A DNA stretch of 34,974 nucleotides, taken from assembly GCA_052315415.1 (NCBI GenBank), contig JBLSDH010000015.1:1-34974 (forward strand). Direction: 5' to 3'. The stretch is from Cuniculiplasma sp052315415 (GTDB lineage: Archaea > Thermoplasmatota > Thermoplasmata > Thermoplasmatales > Thermoplasmataceae). The first letter of the stretch is position 1. Every line of letters begins with the position of its first letter. Of this stretch, positions 22,184-31,986 are shown one piece after another. Both the position numbers and the translations under genes were made by a program. The notes beneath the pieces are model-generated. The model saw nothing but the letters and a program-made list of their open reading frames with translations. It made no database searches and was not told where the DNA came from.

Positions 22184-25100
22184 ATGTTTGAAAATTTCTT
22201 CGAATCATTGGGTAAAAAGGTTTCAAAACATAGCGGAAAAATTATCGTTGTGTGGATAATAATTCTGGTTCTTATGAGTTTTGGCAGTCTCTTGGTTTTT
22301 TCACATACAAATTTTAACATAGCAAACGGATTTGGCACATCCAATTCAATGTCAGCGAAGGCCTCAAATGAATTATCGGAATATTTTTCCAATTCATCCT
22401 TGAACAGTGGCTCTATTTCTGGTTCTGAAATAATTATAATAACTCAGAATACAAGCATAAATTCAAAAACAGATTTTCCACAACTTGTAAAATATCAGTA
22501 TCAAACACAAAGTATTCTTTCAAAATACAGTTGTTATAATGGAACTCAAAACATAGTGGATACAGAAAAAGATGCATTGCTGGCATTCTCCAACGGAATG
22601 AAACTAATAATGTCCACAAATGCTCAGGTTTTGGGAAACGCTGCAACTTTAGTTTCCACTATCAATTCAACAAGTTCATTTTTCCCAGGCATTGAAATTC
22701 TCTATGGGAACTATTTCCTCAAATTTTTCACTCATAATAATAATGTAAGTAGTTCAATGACTTTTGCATTTAATAATACAGCTGAATTTTTAAATGAAGA
22801 ATATCATTTTACAAATAATACACATCTTTATTATAGCCAGGAAAACTTCATAACGGTTATTAATTCAACAGTCAAACCTTATTTTGAAAGTGATCTTTCC
22901 TTAGGCAAAAATTTTACAAAAGAAATATTCAAATCTATTCAGACAGCTTCAGAAAATGCTTTGCAGAACAAATCATTTGTTAATAATCTTACACTGCTTG
23001 GGTCATCTTACACAAATATAACATCATTTATCATTGAACAGCAGAACATTTCAGCATTTATTTCAAATTTTTCAGCGGAATCAATAAATTTGACTCTTCC
23101 AATTTTCATATCACAGGCAGGATCTCAAGCAACTTCATTCATTGTGAATGTGGATGGAATGTCCGTACATAATTTTTTGAACATCACTTACAATTATCTT
23201 GTGAAGGGTAGAACTGGTATTGTTTCAGGGTTAACCAGTATTGAAGAGGAAAATCCTGCATTATTGTTAACGGAAAGTGCAGCTAAAAAACAGTTTTACG
23301 GAAATCCTGATATAGAGATAAATTCACCGGATCTTTTGAATTTCTTCTCAATAATACACAATGTTTCAGGCTCAAAAAATATTAACAATACAGTATATGA
23401 GATGATGAACACATCATCGCTCAATAATTTTCCATTAGTTCCAACACCTTTCCTGCTTCATAATTTTGTTGGATATGACAATAGTACAATAATTTTCATA
23501 TATCTTTTTTCCGAGAACTATTCAAACTCCATTAAAAATAATATTACAACAATTGTCCACCTTTATGAGAACAAAATCACGGGAAGCAAATTTATCATAG
23601 CCGGAAGCCAGGAATTCAGCAGTCAGCTTGAAAATGAAATAACTTCGGGGTTATTTAAGGCCCTTGCTGCAGGAATAATTCTTTCCATTATCATAGTTGG
23701 CCTTTATTTCAGATCTTTCAGGGCTGCATTTATACCAATAATGATGTTTGTAGTGGCGGCTATCATATCACTTGGTGTGGTTGGCTACCTTTACACTTAT
23801 GTTTTCAATACAAGTGTTTCATTCATAACTCCAACACTTTTGTTTATATTCATACTAGGTCTGAGTTCTGATTATACAGTTTATCTGATGGCAAGATACA
23901 GAAGGGAACTTAGAAATAAAACAGAACACCCCACAATTTTGACTTCAAGATGGGCAGGCCACGCAATTTTCACCTCTGGTTTAACTGTTATCATCTCTGA
24001 AGTTGTGTTATGGCTCGCAAACATTCCATTTTTCAGTGATACTGGTCTGGCAAATGCAATAGGTGTAACTGTTACACTGATGCTTGCCACCACTTTTCTT
24101 ATGGCTATCCTGCATCGTTTTGGAAAGAAAATATTCCCAAGATCTGCATCAGGAGATTTCAAAGCCCCAGATCAGAGAAGAATGGAAAAGGTAGGTAATT
24201 TTTCAGTTGATCATAAAAAGATTCTTTTGGTTGTATTCGTTATAATAACAATTGGTGGACTTTTTGTTTATGCATCAACCACACAGGGAATTGATCTGCT
24301 GAAGCTGTTGCCAAAAAGCCAGGCAATCGAGGGTATAGAAGTGGTAAATAATAGTTTCAACGGAGACTTTTTTGACAGAGATTTCATAATTGTAAATTTC
24401 ACTTCCCCTCTCATATCAAATGGTGTTGTTAATACAAACGAAATGAAACAGCTTTATAATTTGGAAAACGTTACGGCACAGACACATGGAATAACCACAG
24501 TAATAGGTCCTGGAAGGCCATATGGATACTTTACTGGTCTTATACCATCAAATGCTACACCTTCCAATGCAAGGATGTATTATAACACTTCATTGTCATT
24601 CATAAGTTCCTCAAATTCAAGATATGTGGAATTGGTAATACAGACATACGAACTTGGTTGGAATTCAAAATCCATTAACACCCTTAATGTATTGTACAAA
24701 AACATTGAAAATAACAAAAGTGCAGATGAAACAGTTGTTATCGGAGGACTTACTGAGGCATTGGGAAATGCTTTTACACAGACACAGAATTCATTTTATG
24801 AGCTTCTGCCAATACTAACAATAACAATTTTTGTAATACTTACAATTCAACTGAGTTCAATACTAACACCTCTTAGGCTTATATTTATGGTTCTTGCAAT
24901 GGTTCTTATTTCACTGATGGTTACTTACGGTCTTTTCCACTATCTGCAGGGTTATCCAGTGGTCATATTTATGCCAGTATTTGTATTTGTGACGTTACTG
25001 GCAGTAGGACTTGATTATGATATATTTATGATAACAAGGGTGAGGGAGGAGGTAATAAAGGGAAGAACTTTGAGGGAAGGTCTGGTAACAAGTGTGAAGG

Positions 25101-25321
25101 AAAATGGCTCGGTCATTATGCTATTGGGAACACTACTCTTTGTTACATTTGCTGCACTCTACTTTTCAGCAATACCACTGATTCAGGAAATTGGAGTAGG
25201 CGTGGGAATAGGAGTTTTATTGGATACCTTTATCAGCTGGCCATTTTTTATTCCAGCCATAATGAGTATAATAAAAAGATTCAACTGGTGGCCCTCAAAG
25301 CTTGAAAAAAATGAAAAATAA
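22184..25321 (+). CDS. RND-superfamily (MmpL-like) transporter
   Basis: A 1045-residue protein with a duplicated RND plan: one helix near residues 17-40, an external domain of about 450 residues, five helices (about 487-650), a cytoplasmic linker, one helix (about 680-700), a second external domain, then five helices to the end. Each half has the characteristic helix-4 segment with charged residues (GLSSDYTVYLMARYRREL and AVGLDYDIFMITRVREEV). The external loops hold many N-x-S/T sites, fitting glycosylation outside the cell. Relatives move lipids or hydrophobic compounds using proton flow. It stands alone; substrate unknown. Confidence 0.88.
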   Translation: MFENFFESLGKKVSKHSGKIIVVWIIILVLMSFGSLLVFSHTNFNIANGFGTSNSMSAKASNELSEYFSNSSLNSGSISGSEIIIITQNTSINSKTDFPQLVKYQYQTQSILSKYSCYNGTQNIVDTEKDALLAFSNGMKLIMSTNAQVLGNAATLVSTINSTSSFFPGIEILYGNYFLKFFTHNNNVSSSMTFAFNNTAEFLNEEYHFTNNTHLYYSQENFITVINSTVKPYFESDLSLGKNFTKEIFKSIQTASENALQNKSFVNNLTLLGSSYTNITSFIIEQQNISAFISNFSAESINLTLPIFISQAGSQATSFIVNVDGMSVHNFLNITYNYLVKGRTGIVSGLTSIEEENPALLLTESAAKKQFYGNPDIEINSPDLLNFFSIIHNVSGSKNINNTVYEMMNTSSLNNFPLVPTPFLLHNFVGYDNSTIIFIYLFSENYSNSIKNNITTIVHLYENKITGSKFIIAGSQEFSSQLENEITSGLFKALAAGIILSIIIVGLYFRSFRAAFIPIMMFVVAAIISLGVVGYLYTYVFNTSVSFITPTLLFIFILGLSSDYTVYLMARYRRELRNKTEHPTILTSRWAGHAIFTSGLTVIISEVVLWLANIPFFSDTGLANAIGVTVTLMLATTFLMAILHRFGKKIFPRSASGDFKAPDQRRMEKVGNFSVDHKKILLVVFVIITIGGLFVYASTTQGIDLLKLLPKSQAIEGIEVVNNSFNGDFFDRDFIIVNFTSPLISNGVVNTNEMKQLYNLENVTAQTHGITTVIGPGRPYGYFTGLIPSNATPSNARMYYNTSLSFISSSNSRYVELVIQTYELGWNSKSINTLNVLYKNIENNKSADETVVIGGLTEALGNAFTQTQNSFYELLPILTITIFVILTIQLSSILTPLRLIFMVLAMVLISLMVTYGLFHYLQGYPVVIFMPVFVFVTLLAVGLDYDIFMITRVREEVIKGRTLREGLVTSVKENGSVIMLLGTLLFVTFAALYFSAIPLIQEIGVGVGIGVLLDTFISWPFFIPAIMSIIKRFNWWPSKLEKNEK

Positions 25322-25328
25322 AAAAAAT

Positions 25329-25805
25329 TTAATTTTTTAATTCTGAAACTTTTTTCTTAATTGTTTCGTAATCTGGTTCAACACCTGGGTTTTCCGATAC
25401 CCATGAATATTTAATAACACCATCTTTGTCAAGAACAAAGACTGATCTTTTTGCCACGTCCAGATTTGGAAGATTTATAAATTTGTTGTGTACTATTCCA
25501 TATTTTTTTATTGTTTCCTTATTATGGTCACTCAACAGATCGAAGTTCAGTTTGTTAACCTTTGCGAATTCAGCAAGTGAAAATGGTGTGTCAACGCTTA
25601 TTCCTACAACTTTTGCTCCCACATTATTGAATGCAGACATGGAATCCCTGAAATTGCACATTTCCTTTGTGCATACTCCAGTGAATGCTCCTGGGAAAAA
25701 TGCTAGAACAACCGGCTTTCCTTTGTATTCTGAGAGTTTTCTCACCTTGTTTGTGTGATCTGGCAGTTCAAAATCTGGTGCTTTTTCTCCTTCTTTAATA
25801 GTCAT
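25329..25805 (-). CDS. Peroxiredoxin (AhpC/TSA, Bcp-like)
   Basis: A 158-residue thioredoxin-fold peroxidase. The active site reads FFPGAFTGVCTKEMCNFRDS, with the peroxidatic Cys45 within the PxxxTxxC motif and a second Cys at 50; the conserved Arg lies in the KRSVFVLDKDG strand. It reduces hydrogen peroxide and organic peroxides with thiol donors. The ATG start follows GGTGAT at a short spacing. The gene converges on the RND gene and is divergent from dph6, without operon partners. Confidence 0.92.
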   Translation of the reverse strand: MTIKEGEKAPDFELPDHTNKVRKLSEYKGKPVVLAFFPGAFTGVCTKEMCNFRDSMSAFNNVGAKVVGISVDTPFSLAEFAKVNKLNFDLLSDHNKETIKKYGIVHNKFINLPNLDVAKRSVFVLDKDGVIKYSWVSENPGVEPDYETIKKKVSELKN

Positions 25806-25888
25806 ATTATCACCATATGGTTATTATTATTTAATATATAATCAAATCCTATTTTTGAATCTTTATTTATGTATCATTTTAATAACAT

Positions 25889-26524
25889 ATGGTGAAAGGA
25901 ATATGTCTGATGTCAGGTGGAAAGGATTCATTCCTCTCTGCCGTAATAGCGATGGAACAGGGTATTGAACTCATTAATGCAATCACCGTAATACCTGAAA
26001 AATATTCTGAAATGTTTCACTTTCCTAATATAAGAATGGCTGAGGACGTTTCAAAACTCCTTGGACTCAATACAATTTTTCTGGAAGAAAAAAATTTTAA
26101 CCATGATTTATCAGAAATAATAAGGACGAATGATATAAAAGTTCTTGTCAGCGGGGCCATTGCATCCAATTTTCAGAAGACCAGACTTGAAAAATTATGC
26201 ACAGATAACAAAATTATACATTTCACTCCCCTGTGGTTATTGAATCAGGAAAAAGAATTGAAAATGATTGTTGAAAGCAGAATACATCCAATTATAGTTT
26301 CTGTCTCATCAGAAGGTCTGGATGGATCCTTCCTTGGTATGGAAATAGACATGAAAGGAATTGAAAAATTGATGAAAATATCCTCCCTGTATGGAATGAA
26401 TCCTTCAGGCGAAGGGGGGGAATATGAAACACTTGTACTTTCTTATTTAAGAAAAAGTATAAGTTTTAGGTCATTCAAGGATTATTTTGAAGGGAATAAT
26501 TGTTTTAGAATATTTGAAAAATAA
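25889..26524 (+). CDS. dph6: Diphthine--ammonia ligase
   Basis: A 211-residue PP-loop ATPase: the SGGKDSFLSA motif near residue 9, VLVSGAIASNFQKTRLEKLC in the middle, and the family-specific NPSGEGGEYETLVL segment near the C-terminus. Dph6 amidates diphthine on elongation factor 2, the last step of diphthamide synthesis. Length is normal for archaeal Dph6. A TATA-like stretch lies about 25 bases upstream in the short divergent space with the peroxiredoxin gene. Confidence 0.92.
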   Translation: MVKGICLMSGGKDSFLSAVIAMEQGIELINAITVIPEKYSEMFHFPNIRMAEDVSKLLGLNTIFLEEKNFNHDLSEIIRTNDIKVLVSGAIASNFQKTRLEKLCTDNKIIHFTPLWLLNQEKELKMIVESRIHPIIVSVSSEGLDGSFLGMEIDMKGIEKLMKISSLYGMNPSGEGGEYETLVLSYLRKSISFRSFKDYFEGNNCFRIFEK

Positions 26525-26529
26525 TATCT

Positions 26530-27588
26530 TCAGATTTTAACCCTTTCAACCTCTATAGCATCCCAAGTGGGATACTCCTCAACCTGATATATATCGTATT
26601 GAATTTTTCCTTTGAGATCCTCAGCCCTCCATGGAGATATTTCAACCCTTTTCCTTATTTTATTTATATGGTATTCACCAGGTTTAAGTCCCAGGGATTT
26701 GAGTTCCTCCACAATTTCCAAAAGATCTCCACCTTCAACAACACCTTTAATTATTGTGCCATCCTTGGTGAGAGCATCAATGGGTCTTGCAATGGACTGT
26801 GCCCTTCTTTTCAGTCTGTTTTTTAGCTGAACTCCATCCTTAAAGGAGGCTGAACAATAATGAACTGTGAAATCGGGATTTTCTTTTACCATTTTAATTG
26901 CAAGTTCCTGGCTACCCTTTGCACCAGACTCAACATCATTTTTTATTTTGTAATTCCTTCCCAAAAGATTCTCAAAGTTTGTTTCAGAAAATTCAAGTTC
27001 ATTCAGATTGATAAAGTCAAGTTCCATATCCTTGCTGAATTGTATTAACGCTCTCATATCCTCCTCCCTTCCAGGGAGTGAGGGCACCTCTATTCCAACT
27101 GACATTCCGTTATCCCTGGCCCACTTTATCCTATTCTTGAATACTGATCTGTGCATGTGATTCCATATTTCCTCTGGTGGATGGAACCTAATCTCATCCA
27201 ATCCCGCCTTACCAACTGAGTCTATGGCCTCCTTAGAACCACTTATTGTATAAAGGTGGATATGATGTGCCTGCCCAAACTCTTCCTTTAATATTCTTAT
27301 GTATTCTGAGGTTCTTTCATAAAATTTTAATGGATCTCCGCCAGTAATCCCAGTACCTGTTGCCTGTATCATCCTTGCCTCAAAAATAGCATCCTTCATG
27401 TTGGCAAGTGGCATCTCATCTGCATACATTACATCCTTCATTTTTTTAGGCTCCGATAATGGGCAGTAAAAACATTTTGCATCGCATATACCTGATACAA
27501 ACAGTACCATCTTGGCACCCTTTGCACACATCTTGCATCCTACTGGGAGCTCTCCAGAGTATGCAGATCTTCCGGGAAGAGTTTTCAT
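26530..27588 (-). CDS. Radical SAM protein of the archaeal COG2108 type
   Basis: The product is 352 residues from ATG 27588. The [4Fe-4S]-binding motif CDAKCFYCP (CxxxCxxC) lies near residue 36, and a second Cys pair precedes it (GCKMCAKGAKM). GITGGDPLKFYERTSEYIRI is the GGDP-like AdoMet motif. Later come IRFHPPEEIW, VGIEVPSLPGREEDM and, near the C-terminus, a TRAM/OB-like stretch. The family is widespread in archaea and related to pyruvate formate-lyase activating enzymes, but its reaction is not established to my knowledge. An ATG 13 codons upstream (27627) lies before the TATA box and is rejected as start. Confidence 0.85.
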   Translation of the reverse strand: MKTLPGRSAYSGELPVGCKMCAKGAKMVLFVSGICDAKCFYCPLSEPKKMKDVMYADEMPLANMKDAIFEARMIQATGTGITGGDPLKFYERTSEYIRILKEEFGQAHHIHLYTISGSKEAIDSVGKAGLDEIRFHPPEEIWNHMHRSVFKNRIKWARDNGMSVGIEVPSLPGREEDMRALIQFSKDMELDFINLNELEFSETNFENLLGRNYKIKNDVESGAKGSQELAIKMVKENPDFTVHYCSASFKDGVQLKNRLKRRAQSIARPIDALTKDGTIIKGVVEGGDLLEIVEELKSLGLKPGEYHINKIRKRVEISPWRAEDLKGKIQYDIYQVEEYPTWDAIEVERVKI

Positions 27589-27600
27589 TACCTGGTGTAT

Positions 27601-27621
27601 TGAATATAAATATATATAAGG
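27601..27621 (-). promoter_or_regulatory. TATA box of the radical SAM gene
   Basis: The alternating A/T tract here, CCTTATATATATTTATATTC on the minus strand, is centred about 25 bases before ATG 27588. It argues that the 13 codons upstream of that ATG are promoter, not protein. Confidence 0.5.
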
Positions 27622-27677
27622 TTTCATTTAACAGGCCACTCCAAAATATAAGTAAATGTTTTTCATACGTGTTTATA

Positions 27678-28103
27678 GTGAAAAACATAAGAGTTGGATT
27701 AAAAGGGTTTATTTTCCCTATCATTGTAAATTTTCTATTGATTCTATTCATGATAGTTCCCATAGTGTTGTATTATGGAGTTTTCCTGTCAAACTTTCTT
27801 TATTTTGTGCCTTATCCCATAATAGTAATATTCATGTTCATATTTACCAGAAATTACATTAAAAATCAGGCATACATTGAATTTTCCAGCGATTATTTTT
27901 ACATATTAACCAATGAAAGGAAAAAAAAGATACTGTATTCACAGATAGATAAAATTGAAAACAACACCAATATTAATAGAAAATTCTATGAAATAACACT
28001 TTACGATGGAACAAAAATAGGAATATTCGACAGGAAGATAATTGGTCAGAAAAACACAATAATTGGACTTATAAAAAATAATAAGAAACAAAAGGGTTCA
28101 TAA
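27678..28103 (+). CDS. Small membrane protein with PH-like (YdbS/YdbT-type) domain
   Basis: The product is 141 residues from GTG 27678. Two hydrophobic helices (about residues 9-33 and 41-61) are followed by a soluble part with the bacterial-PH pattern: YIEFSSDYFYILTNERKKKI, LYSQIDKIENNT, then FYEITLYDGTKIGIFDRK. AAAATATAAGT centred about 29 bases upstream supports a leaderless start here; the longer in-frame extension to 27459 runs antisense into the radical SAM gene and is rejected. Its last 6 bases overlap the convergent gene. Function unknown. Confidence 0.65.
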   Translation: MKNIRVGLKGFIFPIIVNFLLILFMIVPIVLYYGVFLSNFLYFVPYPIIVIFMFIFTRNYIKNQAYIEFSSDYFYILTNERKKKILYSQIDKIENNTNINRKFYEITLYDGTKIGIFDRKIIGQKNTIIGLIKNNKKQKGS

Positions 28104-28724
28104 ATTATCAAATGTTTTCTGATCCTCACTGTTTTCCGTAAAATCCTTTATTTTTCCATATTCAGCAATTATCTTTTTTAATGTCTGCTCGTATTCTGAA
28201 CTGGACATTGAGTAGTTGTTAGGAATTATGAGAGGGTTCCTTGACTCTATTGTTATACCCTGACTGTTAAGCATTTCAATCCATCTTTCCTTTTTATCAG
28301 ATATCTTCCTCTCATATCGTCTGGGATATTCCACATCACAGAGTTCTATCTCTCTCATGAAAACAGGCCTTGAAAGAAATCTGTAAAGAAAATCAAGTGC
28401 AAAATCACCACTGTTGACTTTTCCATTGTCTCTTGAAACCTTACCCACAATATCATAGAAATTTGATATCTTTTTTTCACTTATACTGTAGATTTTTGAA
28501 GGTTTTATATGTTTCACATTTAGTTCACCAAGTGCAACCATTGCATCAAGAAAACCTGAAAGTGTCAGCCTGTGAACTTTAACTCCAATTTTGTCAAGTT
28601 CAGATTTGATTGATGAAATTGAAAGTTCCTTGCCTGAAAGGACTTCTTTTATTTTTTCAACCACCACATTAGGATCAGTTTCCCCAATCACTAATATCAC
28701 TCCGCAAATTTTTTGTTTCCTCAA
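28098..28724 (-). CDS. Hypothetical protein with N-terminal winged-helix-like domain
   Basis: The 208-residue frame has a winged-helix-like segment at about residues 20-85 (KELSISSIKSELDKIGVKV, then LSGFLDAMVALGELNVKHI), and a helical C-terminal half with no recognised family. The ATG at 28724 lies 50 bases inside the end of purB. GTG codons at residues 9, 12 and 20-21 are possible later starts, the last just past the purB stop, and the recognisable domain begins only after them. It is downstream of purB on the same strand and probably co-transcribed. A DNA-binding role is possible. Confidence 0.65.
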   Translation of the reverse strand: MRKQKICGVILVIGETDPNVVVEKIKEVLSGKELSISSIKSELDKIGVKVHRLTLSGFLDAMVALGELNVKHIKPSKIYSISEKKISNFYDIVGKVSRDNGKVNSGDFALDFLYRFLSRPVFMREIELCDVEYPRRYERKISDKKERWIEMLNSQGITIESRNPLIIPNNYSMSSSEYEQTLKKIIAEYGKIKDFTENSEDQKTFDNL

Positions 28725-30036
28725 TGATCATATCGCATATCTGTCTGGAGTTTCCCGTGAAAGATACTGGATTTATTATTTCCTTAAGATCTGCTGAACC
28801 TATGATTGATCCTGCTTTTGTTTCCATAATGATTTCAAGCAGGCTCTTGTGTCCGGAATAAAAATTCATCGAAATTTCCCTTATCATTTCATGTGCGTCT
28901 GTTCTGTTTACACCTCTTCTTGTCAGTTCAACTGTGAGTCTTTCTGAAATACAAAGGGGGGAATTTAAAAGATTTTTCATCATTCTGTCTGAAAATACCC
29001 TTAGGTTCCTTAAAATTTTTTCCATTTTAACTGTAACATAATCTATAAGTATGGAAGTGTAAGGAATGGTGAATCTTTCCAGTGCGCTGTTTGTAAGATC
29101 CCTTTCGTGCCACGTTACTGCTGCCTCCATTTCAGGCATGATCATTGCCCTTATGAATCTTGAAAGACTGCAGACGTTTTCACTTTCAACAGGGTTTCTC
29201 TTGCTGGGCATGGAACTTGAACCCACCTGATCCTTCTCATCAAAATCCTCCATAACTTCATTAATCTCAGGTCTTTGAAGATTCCTTATCTCTGTACCAA
29301 TTTTTTCCAGAGTTGTTGCAATGTTTGAACATATGAAAAGAAATTCAACGTATCTGTCCCTTGTTACTATCTGACCTGATGCACCTTCAAAATCTATATG
29401 AAGCCTATTTTTCATCATTGATATGAAATCAAAGTATTTTTTTCCTATTGCTGCCCCTGTTCCAACAGGTCCTGAAAGCTTACCAACAATTATCCGTTTC
29501 TCGCTCTCTCTTATTCTTTCAATATGTCTGTTTATCTCTGAAAGATAAACTGCCATTTTTAATCCAAAGGTGATTGGTGAGGCATGCTGGCCATGTGTTC
29601 TTCCAAGCATTGGAGTATCCCTGTACTTTCTCACAATTTCCATCAAAGTCTCTTGCAATGAAAAAACGGACTTTTTGTACAATGAGAGAAATTGTTTCAA
29701 TTGAATGGCTGTGGCACTATCATTCAAATCATTTGAAGTTAGACCAAAATGAAGGTAATTGAATTCATGACCAGACTGTTCTTCCAGTGCTCTTAAGAAT
29801 GACATTATGTCATGCTTTGTTATTCTTTCCAGTTGATCAACTCTTTGTATATCCACACCCTTTTTTATAATATTTTCAAGTGGTGACAGGTCCGTTTTCG
29901 GTATTATTCCAAGTTCCATCTGTACAAGTCCAGTCTGGTACTCAATATTGAGCATAATGTTGAATCTGTTCTGTTTTTCAAAAATATTTCGTATCTCGGG
30001 TCTACCGTATCTTGTATCGATAGGTGATACTACCAT
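28675..30036 (-). CDS. purB: Adenylosuccinate lyase
   Basis: A 453-residue fumarase-superfamily enzyme. It opens SPIDTRYGRPEIRNIFEKQN; the HFGLTSNDLNDSATAIQLKQ and LGRTHGQHASPITFGLKMA regions carry active-site residues, and the superfamily signature is intact (GSSSMPSKRNPVESENV). It acts twice in purine synthesis: on SAICAR, and on adenylosuccinate to give AMP. Length is normal. It is divergent from the ClC gene across 84 bases and leads the transcript that includes the winged-helix-like gene. No other purine genes are in the window. Confidence 0.96.
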   Translation of the reverse strand: MVVSPIDTRYGRPEIRNIFEKQNRFNIMLNIEYQTGLVQMELGIIPKTDLSPLENIIKKGVDIQRVDQLERITKHDIMSFLRALEEQSGHEFNYLHFGLTSNDLNDSATAIQLKQFLSLYKKSVFSLQETLMEIVRKYRDTPMLGRTHGQHASPITFGLKMAVYLSEINRHIERIRESEKRIIVGKLSGPVGTGAAIGKKYFDFISMMKNRLHIDFEGASGQIVTRDRYVEFLFICSNIATTLEKIGTEIRNLQRPEINEVMEDFDEKDQVGSSSMPSKRNPVESENVCSLSRFIRAMIMPEMEAAVTWHERDLTNSALERFTIPYTSILIDYVTVKMEKILRNLRVFSDRMMKNLLNSPLCISERLTVELTRRGVNRTDAHEMIREISMNFYSGHKSLLEIIMETKAGSIIGSADLKEIINPVSFTGNSRQICDMIIEETKNLRSDISDWGN

Positions 30037-30120
30037 TAATGGTTATCATGGTAATGATAAAAATATTATCGTTAACACAAAGTATAATAATTATATCCAT
30101 GATAAATATATAGGAGAGAC

Positions 30121-31935
30121 TTGGAAAGAACATTAAAGAGGATCCTAAAAAATTCAAGTGGTAAATGGCTTTTTATAGGCACATTAATAGGTGTGATTGC
30201 TGGTTTCGGCTCCATTATTTTTTACATTATGATTAACGTTGTGACGAAATATATGCTATACGGTATTTCTGGCTTCAATCCACCATCCTCAGGGCTCACA
30301 GCTGGACTTTCTACATATAAAATATCATCTGATGTTCACAGATTGTTTTTCCCTATTATTCTTGGTTTGGGTGGTCTTTTCGTTGGGATATTCCTCACAA
30401 AGACAGCACCTGAAGCAAAGGGCCATGGAACTGATGCTGCAATCGATGCGTTTCATAATAAGGGAGGATATATAAGAAGAAGAATCCCCATTGTCAAAAC
30501 AATTGCATCAGCGGTAACAATTGGATCCGGAGGAAGTGCCGGAAGGGAGGGTCCAACTGCTCAGATTGCAGCAGGCTTTGGATCATTTGTTGCTGATGTG
30601 CTCAAACTGGATGAGAAAGATAGAAGAATTGCAGTTGCTGCGGGAATTGGTGCAGGTATAGGAAGCATATTTCTGGCTCCACTGGGAGGTGCAATTTTAA
30701 GCACTGAAATTTTATACAAAAGGGATTTTGAGGTTGAAGCCCTCATTCCATCGGTTGTGGCATCCATTGTGGGTTACTCAATTTTTGGATACTATACCGG
30801 TTACAGAACACTGTTTGAACTTCCATCAAACCAAGTTATAGGTTTCTTTCATCCAATTTCACTGCTTGTTTATCTGTTCATAGGAATTGTTTGTGGAATT
30901 GCTGGCCTTTTTTATATCAAGGCTTTTTATGGCGTCTCAAATTTTTTCCATAATAACAAATATATAAGTCCTTATGTAAGGCCTGCCATTGGAGGTATTA
31001 TTGTTGGTGTAATCGCAATATTCTTTCCTGAAGTACTTGGGCTGGGTTATGGATGGGTTCAGCAAATAATAGACGGCAATCTTTCACTATTTGCATCTAA
31101 CTATTCAATGCTTTTTTTGATTTTCATTGTGCTATTTTTCCTTAAGGTCATAGCAACTTCATTTACAATAGGATCTGAAGGATCAGGAGGTGTCTTTGCT
31201 CCAGGTATGGTTTCAGGGGCTTTCATTGGCGCAGCACTGGCAGTTCCCATTAAGATGGTTTTTGGATTTCTAAGTTTTGACGAAATAGTCATCGTTTCAA
31301 TGATAGCATTATTTGGAGGTGCTTCAAAGGCACCTCTCTCCATTATTATTATGGGAACGGAGATGACTGGAAGCTATGCACTCTTTATACCCATAATGCT
31401 TGCCACAACTGTCAGTTATTTTATAACTGGGCAAAATACAATATATAGATCACAGGTGTTAGATAGATCAGAATCGCCTGCACATGAGGACAAATACAAA
31501 AAACCAATACTTGATAATATACCGGTTTACACAGCTATGAAAAAAGACTACATCAGGGTAAGCAAGTATGAAAAGGTGAGATTTGCAATTAACAAGCTAA
31601 GGGAGAGCAGGACAAAAGGTGCTGTTGTAGAGGATGAAGGTAAACTAGAAGGTTTTCTTTCCATTGAGAATATACCTGAAAACTTAGATTATGATCAGAC
31701 TGTTGAACAGGTTATGTCATTGAATGTTCCATCCATTGAAAAAAATCAGTCTTTGCACGACGCACTAAACATTTTGATAAAGGAGCCAAGTGGTAAACTG
31801 GTGGTGATTGATAAAAACTTTCCTGGAAAAGTACTTGGAACTCTCACAATATCAGAAATTGCAGAAGCATATAATCTGGAGATAAGAAGGTTAAAAATAG
31901 AAAATAAGAGAAAAATGTCAAAGGAAAATGAATAA
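30121..31935 (+). CDS. ClC-family chloride channel/antiporter with C-terminal CBS pair
   Basis: A 604-residue ClC protein. The three anion-path signatures are GSGGSAGREGPTAQIAAG (with the gating Glu of GREGP), GSEGSGGVFAPGMVSGAFIG, and a helix-R region before residue 445. Presence of the gating Glu fits either a chloride/proton exchanger or a gated channel. The last 130 residues form two CBS motifs (from YTAMKKDYIRVSKYEK and VEQVMSLNVPSIEKNQSL). The start appears to be TTG 30121, with AGGAGAG just before it and a TATA-like tract at about 30082-30095. It probably helps with pH or chloride balance in acid. Confidence 0.93.
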   Translation: MERTLKRILKNSSGKWLFIGTLIGVIAGFGSIIFYIMINVVTKYMLYGISGFNPPSSGLTAGLSTYKISSDVHRLFFPIILGLGGLFVGIFLTKTAPEAKGHGTDAAIDAFHNKGGYIRRRIPIVKTIASAVTIGSGGSAGREGPTAQIAAGFGSFVADVLKLDEKDRRIAVAAGIGAGIGSIFLAPLGGAILSTEILYKRDFEVEALIPSVVASIVGYSIFGYYTGYRTLFELPSNQVIGFFHPISLLVYLFIGIVCGIAGLFYIKAFYGVSNFFHNNKYISPYVRPAIGGIIVGVIAIFFPEVLGLGYGWVQQIIDGNLSLFASNYSMLFLIFIVLFFLKVIATSFTIGSEGSGGVFAPGMVSGAFIGAALAVPIKMVFGFLSFDEIVIVSMIALFGGASKAPLSIIIMGTEMTGSYALFIPIMLATTVSYFITGQNTIYRSQVLDRSESPAHEDKYKKPILDNIPVYTAMKKDYIRVSKYEKVRFAINKLRESRTKGAVVEDEGKLEGFLSIENIPENLDYDQTVEQVMSLNVPSIEKNQSLHDALNILIKEPSGKLVVIDKNFPGKVLGTLTISEIAEAYNLEIRRLKIENKRKMSKENE

Positions 31936-31986
31936 AATAACTTTTTAATTGAATAAGTATATTTACACCTCATCATTTTCATTAAT

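Noticed and set aside
27459..27677. N-terminal extension of the PH-like protein by 73 codons
   Set aside because: The extension runs antisense through the radical SAM gene and its promoter; a GTG at 27678 with a correctly spaced TATA box is a better start.
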